Assembly: GCA_938743325.2 (NCBI GenBank)
Contig: OW568864.1
Location: forward strand, 868,001 to 932,000
Origin: Pycnococcus provasolii
Lineage: Eukaryota; Chlorophyta; Pseudoscourfieldiophyceae; Pseudoscourfieldiales; Pycnococcaceae
Reading direction: 5' to 3'
DNA length: 64,000 nucleotides
In this document: one piece after another, positions 46,088-57,242 of the stretch
How positions within the stretch are numbered: the first letter of the stretch is position 1
How the letters are laid out: each line of letters starts with the position of its first letter
Translations under genes and position numbers: made by a program
The notes under the pieces: model-generated
Told to the model about the DNA's origin: nothing
The model's input: the letters and a program-made list of their open reading frames with translations, nothing else
Database searches by the model: none

Positions 46088-48258
46088 TCAGCAAAAAATC
46101 GATCCGCAACGCTGGTTGTGAGCAGCACCCTGCTTTACCCATGGGTCGTAAAGCGTTTCCACCCAATCGCCATAGCCATTCCACTTCGCAGTCGGAACTT
46201 GCGGCTCCGTGCCTCCAACCGTCCACATCTGCCTCTCCGACGCTTGACTCCATCTCTTGTGATTCACCTCTGGATTGACGTTCGCGAAGAAACCGTATTC
46301 GCTCGGGCCCGCTTCCTTCCAGAACGTGGATGGCGGCTCTTTCGACAGAACAATCTTTTGAATGCTCTTTCCACTTTTGAAGCCGTACTTCCATGGCACA
46401 ATCAGTCGAATGGGCGCACCACTCTGCGGCTTGAGAGGTTCCCCGTATGCACCTGTGACGAGCATTGCCAAATCATTCTGAGCCTCCTCCATCAACAATG
46501 CCTCTTGGTATGGCCAGGGGAAGCTTCCCAACCCAGAACGCTGCACCGTACTGACTGTTGTGTTCTTCCACCCGACGAATGATACGTACTTCGCCTCCTC
46601 CGTCGGGTCGAGCCAATCCAGAAGTGCTCGCACGGGAATACCCGTCCACGGGACCACCATGCTCCAAGCCTCTACGCAACGAAGACGGTACGTGCGCTCC
46701 TCGAGGCTGTCCTTGAGAAGTGCAATTAAGTCCTGAGCCGTGATGGTAATCGAGTTGCCATTGTTGCGCCGAAAGCGACCTTCGATTGTGATTTCCCATC
46801 GGCTCGCTCTCAGAAAGTCTTGGGCAAGCATTGCAGATGATGACACACTCTTGCCAAGCCCAAACTCGTAGTAGTTATTGCTGCAGAAGAAGGAAGAAAA
46901 GAGACGAATGTTAAGTATGTTTTTTTTATGTACGTGTGTGTGTATGTGTGTGATATAATTTGGTAAGCATCTTCGTCAGTTCTAAAGTCTGTGCCACATG
47001 CCAACGTCCAAACATCAAATAATACGTACTATTGTGTGGCAAGCGCCTTATCCGTGATGCGACTTGCTGAATTGCCGAGTGCGGTGATGTACTTATCATT
47101 CACTCGCGCTGGATACAGCTCGTCGCAGTTTGACTGTGTGCACTTGTACGTTGTCACCTCGACAACCGACCCTGGTGGCGACGACGACGATGACGTCGTG
47201 TTGTCTGTGCTCGTTGCACCCGGTTGATTCGGTGAACCTGGCTCGCGAGCCTGTGTCGTAGTCGTGGTTGATGTTGGTGGTGAAGGTGAAGGTGGTGGGC
47301 TGGGGTTAGGTGGCGCATTTGAAGTGGAAGTGGTAGTACTGCTGCTCGGTGGTGGTGACGATGGTGGCGGTGGCGACGGCGGCGGCGACTGATCTGGCGA
47401 GTTCTTTTCGCGCACCTCGAATCCTTCAAACTTCCACAGCGTAGGCGTGCCAAGTGACTGGAAGAATGAGCTCGTAAAGATGTTGGCAGGATTCAGAGAA
47501 AGTCGCTCGTACAGCGCTTGCGTTGTGTCTCGCAGCGCGTACGTCGCACCAAGCCCACCCGGGTTGTTGACGCGGAAGTGCAGGTCAGCGACAAAACCTG
47601 GTGGAGGATCGTCGGGAACGTAGGTGAACTTAATCACCTGCAATGCATCGTTCGCCTCTGGCGATCCTCCCGCGAATCCTCCGGCGGACCCTCCAATTCC
47701 GACGACGATGGCTCCAAAGAAGTTTTCGGTGAAAGTGTCACTGCTCCGCTCATTAGACGTTCCAGGTAACTTTGTGTTGGCCAAATTCTCGGGTGGGCTT
47801 TTGGGGAACGACACCACCGCTCGGAACTCGACGTACTGCACGTCAACTGCGGGACTCTTTGTGAATTTCGCGGGTGTGATTTGCGTTCCTTTTAGCGTGG
47901 AGGCTGTCACAGCGGTTTTCGCCGACGACGCAAACGATGACGGAGGGGAAGGAGAGGATGATGATGACGACGACGACGACTTTTGAGAGGTGGTGACACC
48001 AATGCCAATGCCTAGTCCGATTCCGACGGCTGTGAGCATGAGCACGAGCGGGAGGTAACGACGCCAAGAGGGTGTGCGTAACTGCTCTGAATCCGACCCA
48101 ACAACATCGGCAAGTCCATCGGACCCTAACCCTGACCCTACGGCCTTCGAGTTGGCAAGGACAGCCTCCTCCTCCTCTTCTGGGACAGCGAGCGACACAC
48201 TTTCACGTGGGACAGCTGGTGAGCCACCCCCACCACTACCTGCTTCCGCCGCCGACAT
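46088..48258 (-). CDS. MsrP (YedY)-like molybdopterin enzyme with large N-terminal extension
   Basis: Two exons: 48258-47030 and 46880-46088, with intron 47029-46881 (149 nt, GTACGT...TTCTGCAG). Joining gives exactly 674 codons and restores the family sequence TQ-YNNYYEFGLGK across the junction. The catalytic domain has YRLRCVEAWSMVVPWTG, with Cys478 the expected molybdenum ligand, then YGEPLKPQSGAPIRLIVPWK. Bacterial MsrP reduces methionine sulfoxide in periplasmic proteins. Here a transmembrane segment (LPLVLMLTAVGIGLGIGIG) and a 300-residue extracytoplasmic domain precede it, joined by a long Pro/Ser/Thr hinge. The start at 48258 (MSAAEAGSG) is preferred to the in-frame ATG at 48399. Partner and location (ER, surface, plastid) are not visible. 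Confidence 0.85.
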
Positions 48259-48650
48259 CGACACAGTTACAGGTCTGATTATGAACCGAAACCAGTGACG
48301 AAAATCTGCGAACCTGCCGCAATTTCTGACTTCTGGGAACCACACGTTTTCCAAATTCCAAACCACATCCCCAAGCGAACCCCGAATCCATGCATCCATC
48401 TAACCCAGGGGGAAGTCAAGTGCCAAAAAGTCAAAAAGCGACCGGGCATGGCGTCCATGACATGCTCCGGGGCGGTTCTTATGGCGGCTTCTGCGGCCTC
48501 GGCCGACCACGGAAACGACTGTAACCCCACCCAGTTACCGTCACCGCAGGTGGCACGACGCCTCGAGTTTTCTCGCTCGCGCTCGTCCCTGCGCGTGACG
48601 CACTACGAGGAGGTAGGAACGGTCAACGCCACCGGTCAACGCCACCTTGG
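48259..48650. other. leader of the MsrP-like gene and spacer
   Basis: ACCCCGAAT at 48379-48387. A plus-strand frame beginning near 48448 has a signal-like MTCSGAVLMAASAASA string, but it runs into the tandem repeat and is not convincing. Confidence 0.35.
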
Positions 48651-49200
48651 TCAGCGAGTTCGCGCGCACGCGCTGACGCGCGGGCTTGCTGTGCACGGCG
48701 TTTGCACGGCGAGCCAGTTGCGCTTCCAGCGTGGGTCCAAGGCGTGCGTGCACGGTGCAACGTGCGTGCAAGGTGTATGTGCCAGGTGCGTGTGCCCGAC
48801 GGGTGTGCAAGGTTCCCTCACTGGACGTTCGAGGCGCGCACTGACACGTGGTCAGCGCGTTCGCGCGCGCGCTATGACGCGCGGGCTTGCTGGGCACGGC
48901 GTTTGCACGGCGAGCCAGTTGCGCTTCCAGCGTGGGCCCAAGGCGTGCGTGCACGGTGCGACGTGCGTGCACGGTGTGTGTGCCAGGTGCGTGTGCCCGA
49001 CGGGTATGCATGATTTCCTCACGGCACGTTCGAGGCGCACATTGACGCGTGGTCAGCGCGTTCGCGCACGCGCTATGACGCGCGGGCTTGCTGCGCACGG
49101 CGTTTGCACGGCGAGCCAGTTGCGCTTTCAGCGTGTGCCCAGGCGCGTGCGCCCGACGTGTGTGCAAGGTTTACTCACGGCACGTCCAAGTTGCACACTA
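48651..49200. repeat. 201-bp tandem repeat, 2.7 copies
   Basis: Units begin at 48651, 48852 and 49053 with TCAGCG(A/C)GTTCGCGCGC; the third is shortened by an internal loss. Each unit is itself built of GTGCACGGTG/GTGCGTGTGC-type subrepeats. The period is a multiple of three, so long open frames appear on both strands, but their composition (Cys, Arg, Thr, His) looks like repeat translation, not protein. It lies just downstream of the KDZ-like gene. Confidence 0.85.
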
Positions 49201-51747
49201 CCGAGTGAAGGTAGATGTACTCGCTGGTAAGGTTAAGCAGGTGTGGTTCACCTTGAGCTCCCGCAACGTCCGTGGGAAGACGGTGCGAATTCGGCCCGCG
49301 CGTAAGCGTAGCGGGGATCAGGTACAGACGCTGTTCGTCGAGATCTGCCTCCGTGGGAGGCTCGAGAAAACGACGACGCTCTGGTTGCGGCTGAACCCTG
49401 GCCGCGGGCCTTCCCTGCTGCAGCTGCAAGTTCTGCTGCACCAGCAGGTTGTTTTGCTCGCGGAGCAACTGGATTTGCTCTGCGAGCTCGGGTTGGTCGG
49501 CGCCTCCAGGTGCCGCCATGAAACTGTGGACACAGTCCTACAGTGACCTCTGCGCGTAACTCCGACGCGCGAGTGCTTGATGTCGACGCAAGGTGCGGCG
49601 ACAAAAGCACAGGATGCCACGCCCAGGCCGCGGCAGGAGAAGGGAGCCCGCCCGCCCGCCCGGAGGGCGTTGTGCAAACGTCACTAACTCGGGGAAGGCA
49701 CATACGGGTGTTTGTCGCGAACATCCAGTGTTTTTCCTTGAACATGCATGGCACGGCTTATATTATGCCTGACATGTGCCAGCAAAGCCACTCAGTGTTT
49801 TTATTTTCAGATGTGTCAGGCACAATAAAGGCGTTCTTGTAACAGTACGAATTATTCCTAAAACCAAACCCTGCGTTCCCGAAACAGCACCCATGCGTGC
49901 GCCGTATATGTCAGTCAGCGTACATGCGTCCCGTGAAGAACGGATGTTCATGCACCGCTACCTTTTCACGCGGTGTGAAATGTTCCACGCCCGGCGTCGG
50001 GTTGTGTTTCTTCTTCATGAGTACAAGCGTTATTTCCTCGTTATGCACGATGCTCATGCGCGTGATGAAAAGCTCGCTCGTGTCCTTGTCCATAGCGCGG
50101 AATGCCGCCTTAAACTTCACAAAGATGCTAAACGTTTGCTCGCAAACTTCCGTGTTCACGACGTCGGCAAGCTTGAATCGGTCCCATACTTCAACGCCAT
50201 CCTCGCCAACTCGCTTCCTCCTCACGTACCTGACTTCTTTCTTGACATTATCAATCTGTATCAAGCATAATGCAAGTTGTAGTTAGCACATAAGGCATAT
50301 ATGTCAGACATAGTATGCATGTGGCAGGCATAGTGTTGGGTATTGCCGTACCGTTTCAGTCACGCGCCTTCCCATCCGTTCGGCCTCTTCCCTTTCTTCG
50401 GCATTTTGTGGTGGTCCATTGACCTCCATTGTTTCCAACACGTCCACCATGCCGATGTTCGCCTTGTCGAACGGATCACAATGCTCGCGGCAATGGATAT
50501 CCTTCGGCGAGTGGTGGAAGAAGTGAAACCTATCCACGCGCCATTGCATTGCGCGAAGCACGCCGTACATGAAGTCACATGATTGCCCTGCATATTTTCA
50601 CATGTGTCAGTAATATGCCTATCATGCGTAGCACAGAAACCAAAATGCAAGGCATATGCACAGTGTTCCTGCAACACACACCTTGTTGAATTGCAGCGTT
50701 CACAAAGCACGCACGGTCGTACATCATGTAGTCCGGATAGTCCGCGACGACGGGGAATGTGTCTTGCACGACACGACATACCTCCGCCGTGCTCGCCTCC
50801 GAAACTTGAAGGCTTCGTGATGCACGGATGACTCCGCACGGAAGCATGACGAACATTCGTCCCCACTCGTACGCCCGCTCAAAACGATGTATTCCGCGTG
50901 TTTTGTACCAATCAGTCTGGAATATGTCACGCACACGAGGAATGTGTTTTGTACGTTAGTGGTATATGCTTGTGTATATCAGGCAAAGGTTCTTTGTATG
51001 CCAGGCACATACCTCATCTCTTTCGTATTGCTCCATGGATTCACCATAATCGCGCTTTCGGCGACGATGGTAGGACAAGGCACCACCGTATTGGGCTTCC
51101 GTGGAAGCATGAAGTGCCACGGAGCAACACTTCTTGCCTTGCCTCGCCGGATTTTGACAAAAGATGCGATGTTCCGGATCGGTGCAAAATGCACATTTTT
51201 GCTCCAAGGCCGCGTGCGTTTGGCAGAAACGTTTTCGCTTGTGTCAGGCAACGCGTGGGGTGTGTCAGGCAACGCGTGAGGTGTGTCAGGCAAACGCACG
51301 TGTGTGTATCAGGCACAATACGCGTGTGTGTCAAGCAAAGCGTGTGTGTTAGGCATACGCGCGTTTGTGTCAGGCATACGCGTGTGTGTGTCAGGCAAAG
51401 CGGGTGGTAACATAAAAAGCAAAAAGCGCCACCCAAACACTCACCTTTTTTGGTTTTGGGTGTGCAAGGCAAAGGTAAAGAGGGTGTTAGTGTAAAGTGT
51501 GACATGTGTGTCAGGCATACGCATGTGTGTGCCATGCATACGCGCGTGTGTCAGGCATACGCGGGTGTGTGTCAGGCAAAGCGGGTGTGTGTCAGGCAAA
51601 GCGGGTGTGTGCAAAGCAAAAAAAAACAAAGCAAAAGAAAAAAGGCAAAAAAAAAACACTACCTCCTTAGCACTCGCCTTCGTAATGGCGGGAGCTTGAA
51701 GCTTCGGCTTCTTGCGCCGCGGCGGAACATCGTCGTCGTCCTCCTCC

Positions 51748-51780
<33 letters not shown>

Positions 51781-52151
51781 CCCTCCTCCTCCTCGTCGCC
51801 GTCGTCGCCGTCGTCGCCGCGTCCAAAGTCGTTGTCGTTGTCGTCGTCATCGTCGTCGTCTTCCGAGGACGAATCCTCTTCCGAGGATGAGGATAGTCCG
51901 AGCTTCTTGGCTCCATGCTTTGTTATCGGCGGTGCCTCCGGATTCTCCGTGCCGTCCGTGCCGCCGTCGTCACCGCCAATGTCCGCGCCGAGAGTGGCCA
52001 TGTCTTCCGTTGCTTCCGTTGCGGCGCCGCGGACCCTCCGACCGCTTTGACGAATCTTAAGTGTGATGCCACCCGCGGCGGTGCCGGGCTCCGGTGGCGG
52101 CGGCGCATCTTTCTTTGATGACGCCTTGCCCTTGCCCTTGGCCGGCGCCAT
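49175..52151 (-). CDS. six-exon gene related to KDZ-like DNA-transposon proteins
   Basis: Exons inferred: 52151-51663, 51237-51013, 50916-50682, 50587-50352, 50255-49924, 49523-49175, total 621 aa with frames joining correctly. An alternative ends at a stop in unspliced exon 5 (49911), giving 509 aa. The N-terminus is an acidic, probably nuclear head (MAPAKGKGKASSKK, long Asp/Glu run). Exon 2 holds a Cys/His cluster: CQTHAALEQKCAFC, CQNPARQGKKCC. Exons 3-5 carry YPDYMMYDRACFVNAA, WRVDRFHFFHHSPKDIHCRE and NTEVCEQTFSIFVKFKAAFR, which resemble the RNase H-like core of KDZ/CxC-associated transposase-derived proteins. Exon 6 is coiled coil. Introns are 425, 96, 94, 96 and 400 nt. No terminal inverted repeats were seen; it may be domesticated. 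The exon 2 acceptor and last exon are the weakest calls. Confidence 0.5.
51238..51662. repeat. intron-borne minisatellite (GTGTGTCAGGCATACGC units)
   Basis: Within the first intron of the KDZ-like gene, about fourteen degenerate copies of a 16-19 bp unit with core GTGTCAGGCA followed by TACGC, AAGCG or AACGC occur in two blocks (51240-51405 and 51490-51615) separated by non-repeat DNA. Related single units occur in the other four introns. Confidence 0.85.
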
Positions 52152-52753
52152 GGTGTGCGGAGGAGGCGAGAATGACAATAAAGGGAGGGGGATGACGGTG
52201 GAGGGGGCCTCAACGCGTTGGTAGGAGGGCTCTAAGGCGGCTGGCCGACCTGTCCCCAGCGACCTGGGAATAGGGCCAACTTGTGTGAAAAACCACGTTT
52301 TTACAACCTGTCTGCAAAGCTGCATTCCTCCCCGACCAAATTCACCCTTACAAGGTACAAGGGAAAAAGGCAATTTCTCGAGGCTACCCGACCTAACCAC
52401 ACGACCAGAAACACCTGAAATATACCTGAAATTACCCCCTTTTTTTCGCAAGTTTCTCGTTTCCGTCGCTTTGGCCCTTGAACGCAACTTTTGCACAAAG
52501 CATTGCCGCCCGAAGGAAGGAAGGGAAAGAACCCAACCCTGCTAACGCCTGATTAGGGTTAGGGTTCGCAGGTTAGGGTTATGTAAATGGGGTGGAAAAA
52601 TCGGATGAGATTAGATTTTCTTCTCGAGCTTTTTTCAGGAGGGGTTCCCAGCCACGGAGAGAACCGGACCCTCTCGCTCCTATTGATATCCGCATTTATT
52701 TTATTCAACGTACGTTGTAGTCTGCCGGCGTGTTCAACGTTCAGAAGAATAAT
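52152..52753. other. divergent promoter region
   Basis: Between the KDZ-like gene and the ferredoxin gene. Telomere-like TTAGGGTTAGGGTT and GGTTAGGGTTA lie at 52553-52580. No coding frame is convincing. Confidence 0.5.
52553..52580 (+). repeat. short telomere-like tract
   Basis: Two TTAGGG units, a CGCAGG interruption and one more unit, about 175 bp upstream of the ferredoxin start. Confidence 0.8.
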
Positions 52754-53218
52754 ATGGCGGCGGCGGCGTCTTCCATCGCTTCTCGGCGTTATATGCGTGT
52801 CCATACTCCTCGTCATTTCGCAAGAACGATTCGCTTGGGAAAGAATCGCTTGGGAAAGACTACTTCCAAAGGTGGAATTCGTCGTACTTCTAATGATCAT
52901 ATGCACATCTGCCACTCCTTCTCCGTCAAACTCACGCACGATGGACAGACGTTCGAACTCGACGTGCCGGAAGACTCGACGATCCTTGAAGTATGCAACG
53001 AACAGGGAATTCAGGTGCCGCACGACTGCACAATGGGAGTATGCATGGTCTGCCCCGCGAAACTCATCACAGGAAACGTCGACCAGGGGGCGGGTATGCT
53101 ACCCGACGACGTCGCGGAGAAGGGATTCACGCTGCTCTGCACAGCCACGCCGACGGAAGACTGTGAAATAGAAACCATACCTGAGGATGAGATTTTGGAG
53201 GAGGTTATGCAGCAGTGA
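52754..53218 (+). CDS. plant-type [2Fe-2S] ferredoxin, FdC2-like, organelle-targeted
   Basis: 154 aa from the ATG at 52754. The first 50 residues are Arg-rich with few acids, consistent with a transit peptide. The iron-sulphur site is DCTMGVCMVCPAK (Cys-x4-Cys-x2-Cys) with the fourth Cys in FTLLCTATP. The stretch ITGNVDQGAGMLPDDVAEKG and the extended acidic tail ending PEDEILEEVMQQ match the FdC2 branch of plastid ferredoxins more than the photosynthetic Fd1 type, where the motif is CRAGxCSSC. It carries single electrons to plastid acceptors; the specific partner is unknown. Confidence 0.85.
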   Translation: MAAAASSIASRRYMRVHTPRHFARTIRLGKNRLGKTTSKGGIRRTSNDHMHICHSFSVKLTHDGQTFELDVPEDSTILEVCNEQGIQVPHDCTMGVCMVCPAKLITGNVDQGAGMLPDDVAEKGFTLLCTATPTEDCEIETIPEDEILEEVMQQ

Positions 53219-53385
53219 AGACTGGACATAGAAACCACCCGCGCCGTATTTTTCCCTCGTCAAGTGGGGCAGTAACCTCCCTTTTTGTGTGTGTGTCTTC
53301 AAAACATACGTTATGAAAGGTTTATATCTTACCCAAAACCAAGTAGTACTAGAACTATAAATTGTTAGTTAGCGTGCACTTTCCT

Positions 53386-54941
53386 TCATGCCGAATGCTT
53401 CGTCTCGTGCCGAAGTTGCTCGTCGTGAAGCCAGTGCTGAAGCGCAGTTCCGACGCACACCTTTGCCAGCATTGCAGAGTAGCCCTTGATGCGCGCGACG
53501 GCATTCGCCTCGTCCTCCGAAATCGCATCCAACGCGGCGTGCACGAGCTGGAGCTGCCCACCGCGTGCCGCAGCCTCGTCAGGAGTTGGATCGTAACACT
53601 CCTCCTCCCACGCCTTTCGCATCGTCTCGAGGCGCTTGTGCACCGCGCTCGTGAAGGCAGCGGAGACGGCGCGCACGTCGCGCTGCAGGAGAAGGCAGTG
53701 AGGGCGAGCCGTCTTCGCACGCCCGTGCGAGTCATCCGGCCACGCACCACCTCCCAGTGCCGCCGGTGCCGATTCGTTCGCGTGCGCCGCTGAGGCAAGG
53801 CTGGCAATGTGCTGGGCGGCGCCAGCAAGCACCTCCGCGATCGCAGACGCGCAGAGGTCCGCCGCCGCCGTTGGCCACGCATCTGTCGGCGGCGAGTCCT
53901 CGCTTTCTTCGTCACCGCCATCCGGGAGCGCGGCGACGGCGCCCGCGCGCTCGATGCACTTTTCAGCCGTCGACGCACGGCGTGCGTATCCAGGAGGTGC
54001 TTCCGAGGCGACCGGAATGTCCGCAGCTCTCGGGCTTACAGAGTCTCCCATCTGCGGCAAGCTCGGGTCGAGCGTGCTCAACGAAGCAAGCAGCTCTTCT
54101 TCCACGTGGTGCTTCTGCGACGGCGTTCCGCTCGCGCGCGTTGCAGAGATTCGCAGACCCTCGTCCTCGGCAAGCGCCTCGAGCGCCTCCTCCGAGCTTG
54201 TTCCCGCGCGTTCGTCAAACACGGTCTGAAATGTCACGCGTCGCCTATCGGCGGCAGTCGACGCACCGTCCGTTCCTCCGCCACCGCGCGGGATTGCGCT
54301 GTTGATGAGGCTCGTGGTGGACTCCGCCAGCGACGAGATGGCACCTGCCACCGCACTGCGCTGCTGGAGCTCCTTCAGGTCACGCGCACCGTCTCTGACG
54401 GTGGAGATCATTTCTTGCGTGCCAGATCGGATTGCGTTGAGGAACCAGCCTCCTCCAAATCCGCCGCCGCTGTCTCCTCTCGCTCTTGTTTCGGCGGAGG
54501 CGTCTTCCGCGGATGATGGTGGTGGTGGTGGTGGTGGTGGTGGCGGCGTCGGCGAAGAATCTGCAGCTGCTGTGGACGCGTCCGCGCTGCGTTCGATGAC
54601 ATCCGTGACGGTATCCGTAAAGTTTGCGAGGTCGCGCACCACCGCCTCACCAACGCGCGAAGCGGCGGCGGACGCCTTTGCAAAGAATCCTCCGAAGAGG
54701 TCGTTCATGGTCATATCGTCGTCGACGTTGTTGTTTGTATCTGTTGTTGCTTCTGCCGCCGCTTGAATGTCGTCTTCTTCGTCGTCGTCGTCTTTTGTTA
54801 AGTCAGCCTGCTGCAGCCTTGCAAGGATATCACCATCGTCCGCATCCTTTTCTTCTCCTGTGACTGGTGTCGTTTTGTCTGTGTCTGTTTCGTCGGCGGA
54901 AGTTGGCGGCGGGGGAGGTGGGAAAGGATCCGAGTCAGGTG

Positions 54942-54978
<37 letters not shown>

Positions 54979-55299
54979 TTCGTCTTCTTCAGAAGACTGA
55001 TGAGGTGGCTCTTGCACCGGTCCCGTCGGATCTTCAACAGGATCCTCCTCCTCCTCCTTCTCCTCCTCCTTCTCCTCCTCCTCCTCCTGTTGCGACGCTG
55101 CCAAAGGCTCGTCCAAAGGCGTCAACGAAGGTGAATCATCATCCCCATCATCACCTGCTCCTCCTCCAACGTTTGCTCCCGACGCCGACGCACTGTCCAT
55201 CCCAGACGCCTCCCTAAAGCTAGCACCTGAGCCTGAGACAGCACCTGAGCCCGAGCCTGCCGACGACTTGTTTTTGTTTTTATTTTTGTTCTTGCCCAT
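53386..55299 (-). CDS. acidic low-complexity protein with C-terminal helical domain
   Basis: 637 aa from the ATG at 55299 (MGKNKNKNK). A hydrophobic 20-residue run lies in frame just upstream, but only a GTG could start it, so it is treated as leader. The N-terminal third is disordered: Glu runs, an EPEPEPEPEPEP repeat, and polyproline twice. The middle has an amphipathic GGGFGGGWFLNAI and NDLFGGFFAKASAAASRVG stretch, possibly membrane-associating. The C-terminal 230 residues are helical, with YARRASTAEKCIERA and HCLLLQRDVRAVSAAF. The layout faintly recalls FAM114-type Golgi/ER-associated proteins, but this is a weak resemblance. Confidence 0.65.
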
Positions 55300-56077
55300 G
55301 TTTCTTTCGTTCGTTCTTTCTGAGACACTTCCAAGGAGCAAGAGCAAGAGCAAGAATGAAAGGCTTAAGGGTAAGCGCGCGCACACACAGGGAAAAAGTG
55401 GTTTGTAAAGGTTTGAAACACGAGGTTGGGAAAAACCGAATCTGTAGTCTATGCGCTGTTTTCATAATAGGTGCTTGAACGGATCCCCATTCCCCCCTAC
55501 CCAGTGGGTTCGGGTTCGGGTTTGGGTGGGGTTTGGGCATTAGGGCATTAGGGTTATCGTAGGGCATTAGGGTTATAGGATAGGGTTAGGGTTAGGGTAT
55601 TAGGGTTATAGGATAGGGTTAGGGCTCTGGTTAGGATGAGTAGGCATTCACGTGACATCACGAATTCACGTGAGATCATCCTGGGCTGCTGCTCGTCGTG
55701 CTTCTGCTCATCGTCGTCGTGCTGCTCGTCGTGCTCATCGTCGTGATCGTGATCGTCGTCATCGTCGTGCTGCTGCTGGGTGCTTTCAGCTGGTTGCCTT
55801 GAAGTTGTCTGTCTGTTTGGGGTTTCGTTCTGCCATTTATCGTGAAGTCCGAAGAAGTCCGAAGAAGGTGAAGAAGTTGTCTGGACTTTACAACAGGCCG
55901 TCACAAGGGTTGTGACGCACACCCCTACCCCTGGGAGCCGTGATCGCCGTCGTCATTCGTCAATCCTGTTGGCTCGCTCGCTCATTCATTCAGATCAGAT
56001 CAGTCGACTTCGGTGTGTTGTCTTCTTCAAGTTGTCGGTTGTTTGTGAACACTTACTGGTTGTACACTTGCGTGACG
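55300..56077. other. intergenic with degenerate telomere-like array and CGTCGT microsatellite
   Basis: TTAGGG-like units at 55536-55637. A GCTCGTCGT/CATCGTCGT microsatellite is at 55690-55780. No gene was seen; the leader of the P5-like gene ends here. Confidence 0.5.
55536..55637 (+). repeat. degenerate interstitial telomere-like array
   Basis: Alternating units GGGCATTAGGGTTAT, AGGATAGGGTTAGGG and GGGTATTAGGG, showing about ten TTAGGG-derived units with frequent point changes; a partly higher-order repeat (TATAGGATAGGGTTAGGG twice). Confidence 0.85.
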
Positions 56078-57204
56078 ATGACGATGATAGTGTCGTCGTG
56101 GGTTTATAGACTGATCCTGCTCCTTGGCCTTGCAGGCTTCTCTGCTCGGGTTCTTGCGCAGCCTTCGTTGAACATCGAAAACGTGCTCGCACATACGTTC
56201 ATCAACACGCGTGTCATTGACCCTGCTTTGGACGCAAAATCCGAATCCAACAAGGCTTTCTCCAACGCGGTTCTCGCTGACGAAGATGCATATCTGGTCA
56301 TCTTCTCAGTCAGCGAACACGAAGCGTGCGCCTCGTGGCACACGTCCGCACTCAAAGCACTGGCGGCCGTCGAGCGATCCCTCGTCTGCCGAACGGCGAT
56401 CGTGAACGCAAGCTTAACGAACCTCGAAGATCACGCGTACACGCTTGCAGCCACGCACGCAAATGTCGACCTCAAGAAAATTGCCAAAGAAGTCAAGACG
56501 GCTGTCGACGCCGGAGAAGAACCGACGTCGTGTGGAGCGGCGGCGTACTTCCCGTTCGGAGACAACAAGGAAGAGGTCGGAGCAGAGGCGATCGAGCTGA
56601 ACGAATCGACCGTCTCGGGAAAACAGCTCATCGAATTCGCTGCTCAGCACGTCGACAACCTCAGCTCACGTGTGCAAACAAGCATGATCGAACAGTTTCT
56701 CAGATCGGACGTTCAGGTTCCCAAGGCAATCCTCATCACAAAGGGAAAGGAAACGCCCGAACACTGGAAGGCTCTCTCCGTCGCTTTTCGAGGTGCTATC
56801 ACCTTCATTGACGCCAAGGGTGACGACCGCACGAAAGACCTCTTCAAGCACGAAAAACTCCCTTGGATTGGACTCGCGTTCAGCCAAACGGATCCTGAAA
56901 CAGGTACGCAACAAATGAGCGTGCAGAACTTCCCCGGCACTCTCAGCAACGATCGCGCCGACTACATTGCGCAATTCCTGCTCGAAATGTCGGCGGCACT
57001 GCAGATGCAAGGCAGCGTTCAGCTCTCAGGTAAGATGGAGGAAAGCTTTAAGAAGCTGCTCGATCTCAACGAAGCGTTGAGCGGCAAGAAGGGCCAGCCG
57101 CTGAAGGGGAAGGTGTCAGTTGTTAGCACGAAGGAGGAATTCAACGATGCGTGTGTTGAGCAGAATGCCGCGGCGCTCTGCCTCGTCGCATTCGTCAAGC
57201 CGAG

Positions 57205-57242
<38 letters not shown>

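Noticed and set aside
48295-49230. 311-codon plus-strand frame with a signal-like stretch
   Set aside because: Its first part is antisense to the MsrP-like leader and the remainder is translation of the 201-bp tandem repeat.
55300-55386. Signal peptide for the acidic protein (LSLSFLLLLLLLGSV)
   Set aside because: It is in frame but has only a GTG to start it and no upstream ATG; the ATG at 55299 is the better start.
55536-55637. A true chromosome end
   Set aside because: Ordinary genes continue on both sides, so this and the other TTAGGG tracts are interstitial.
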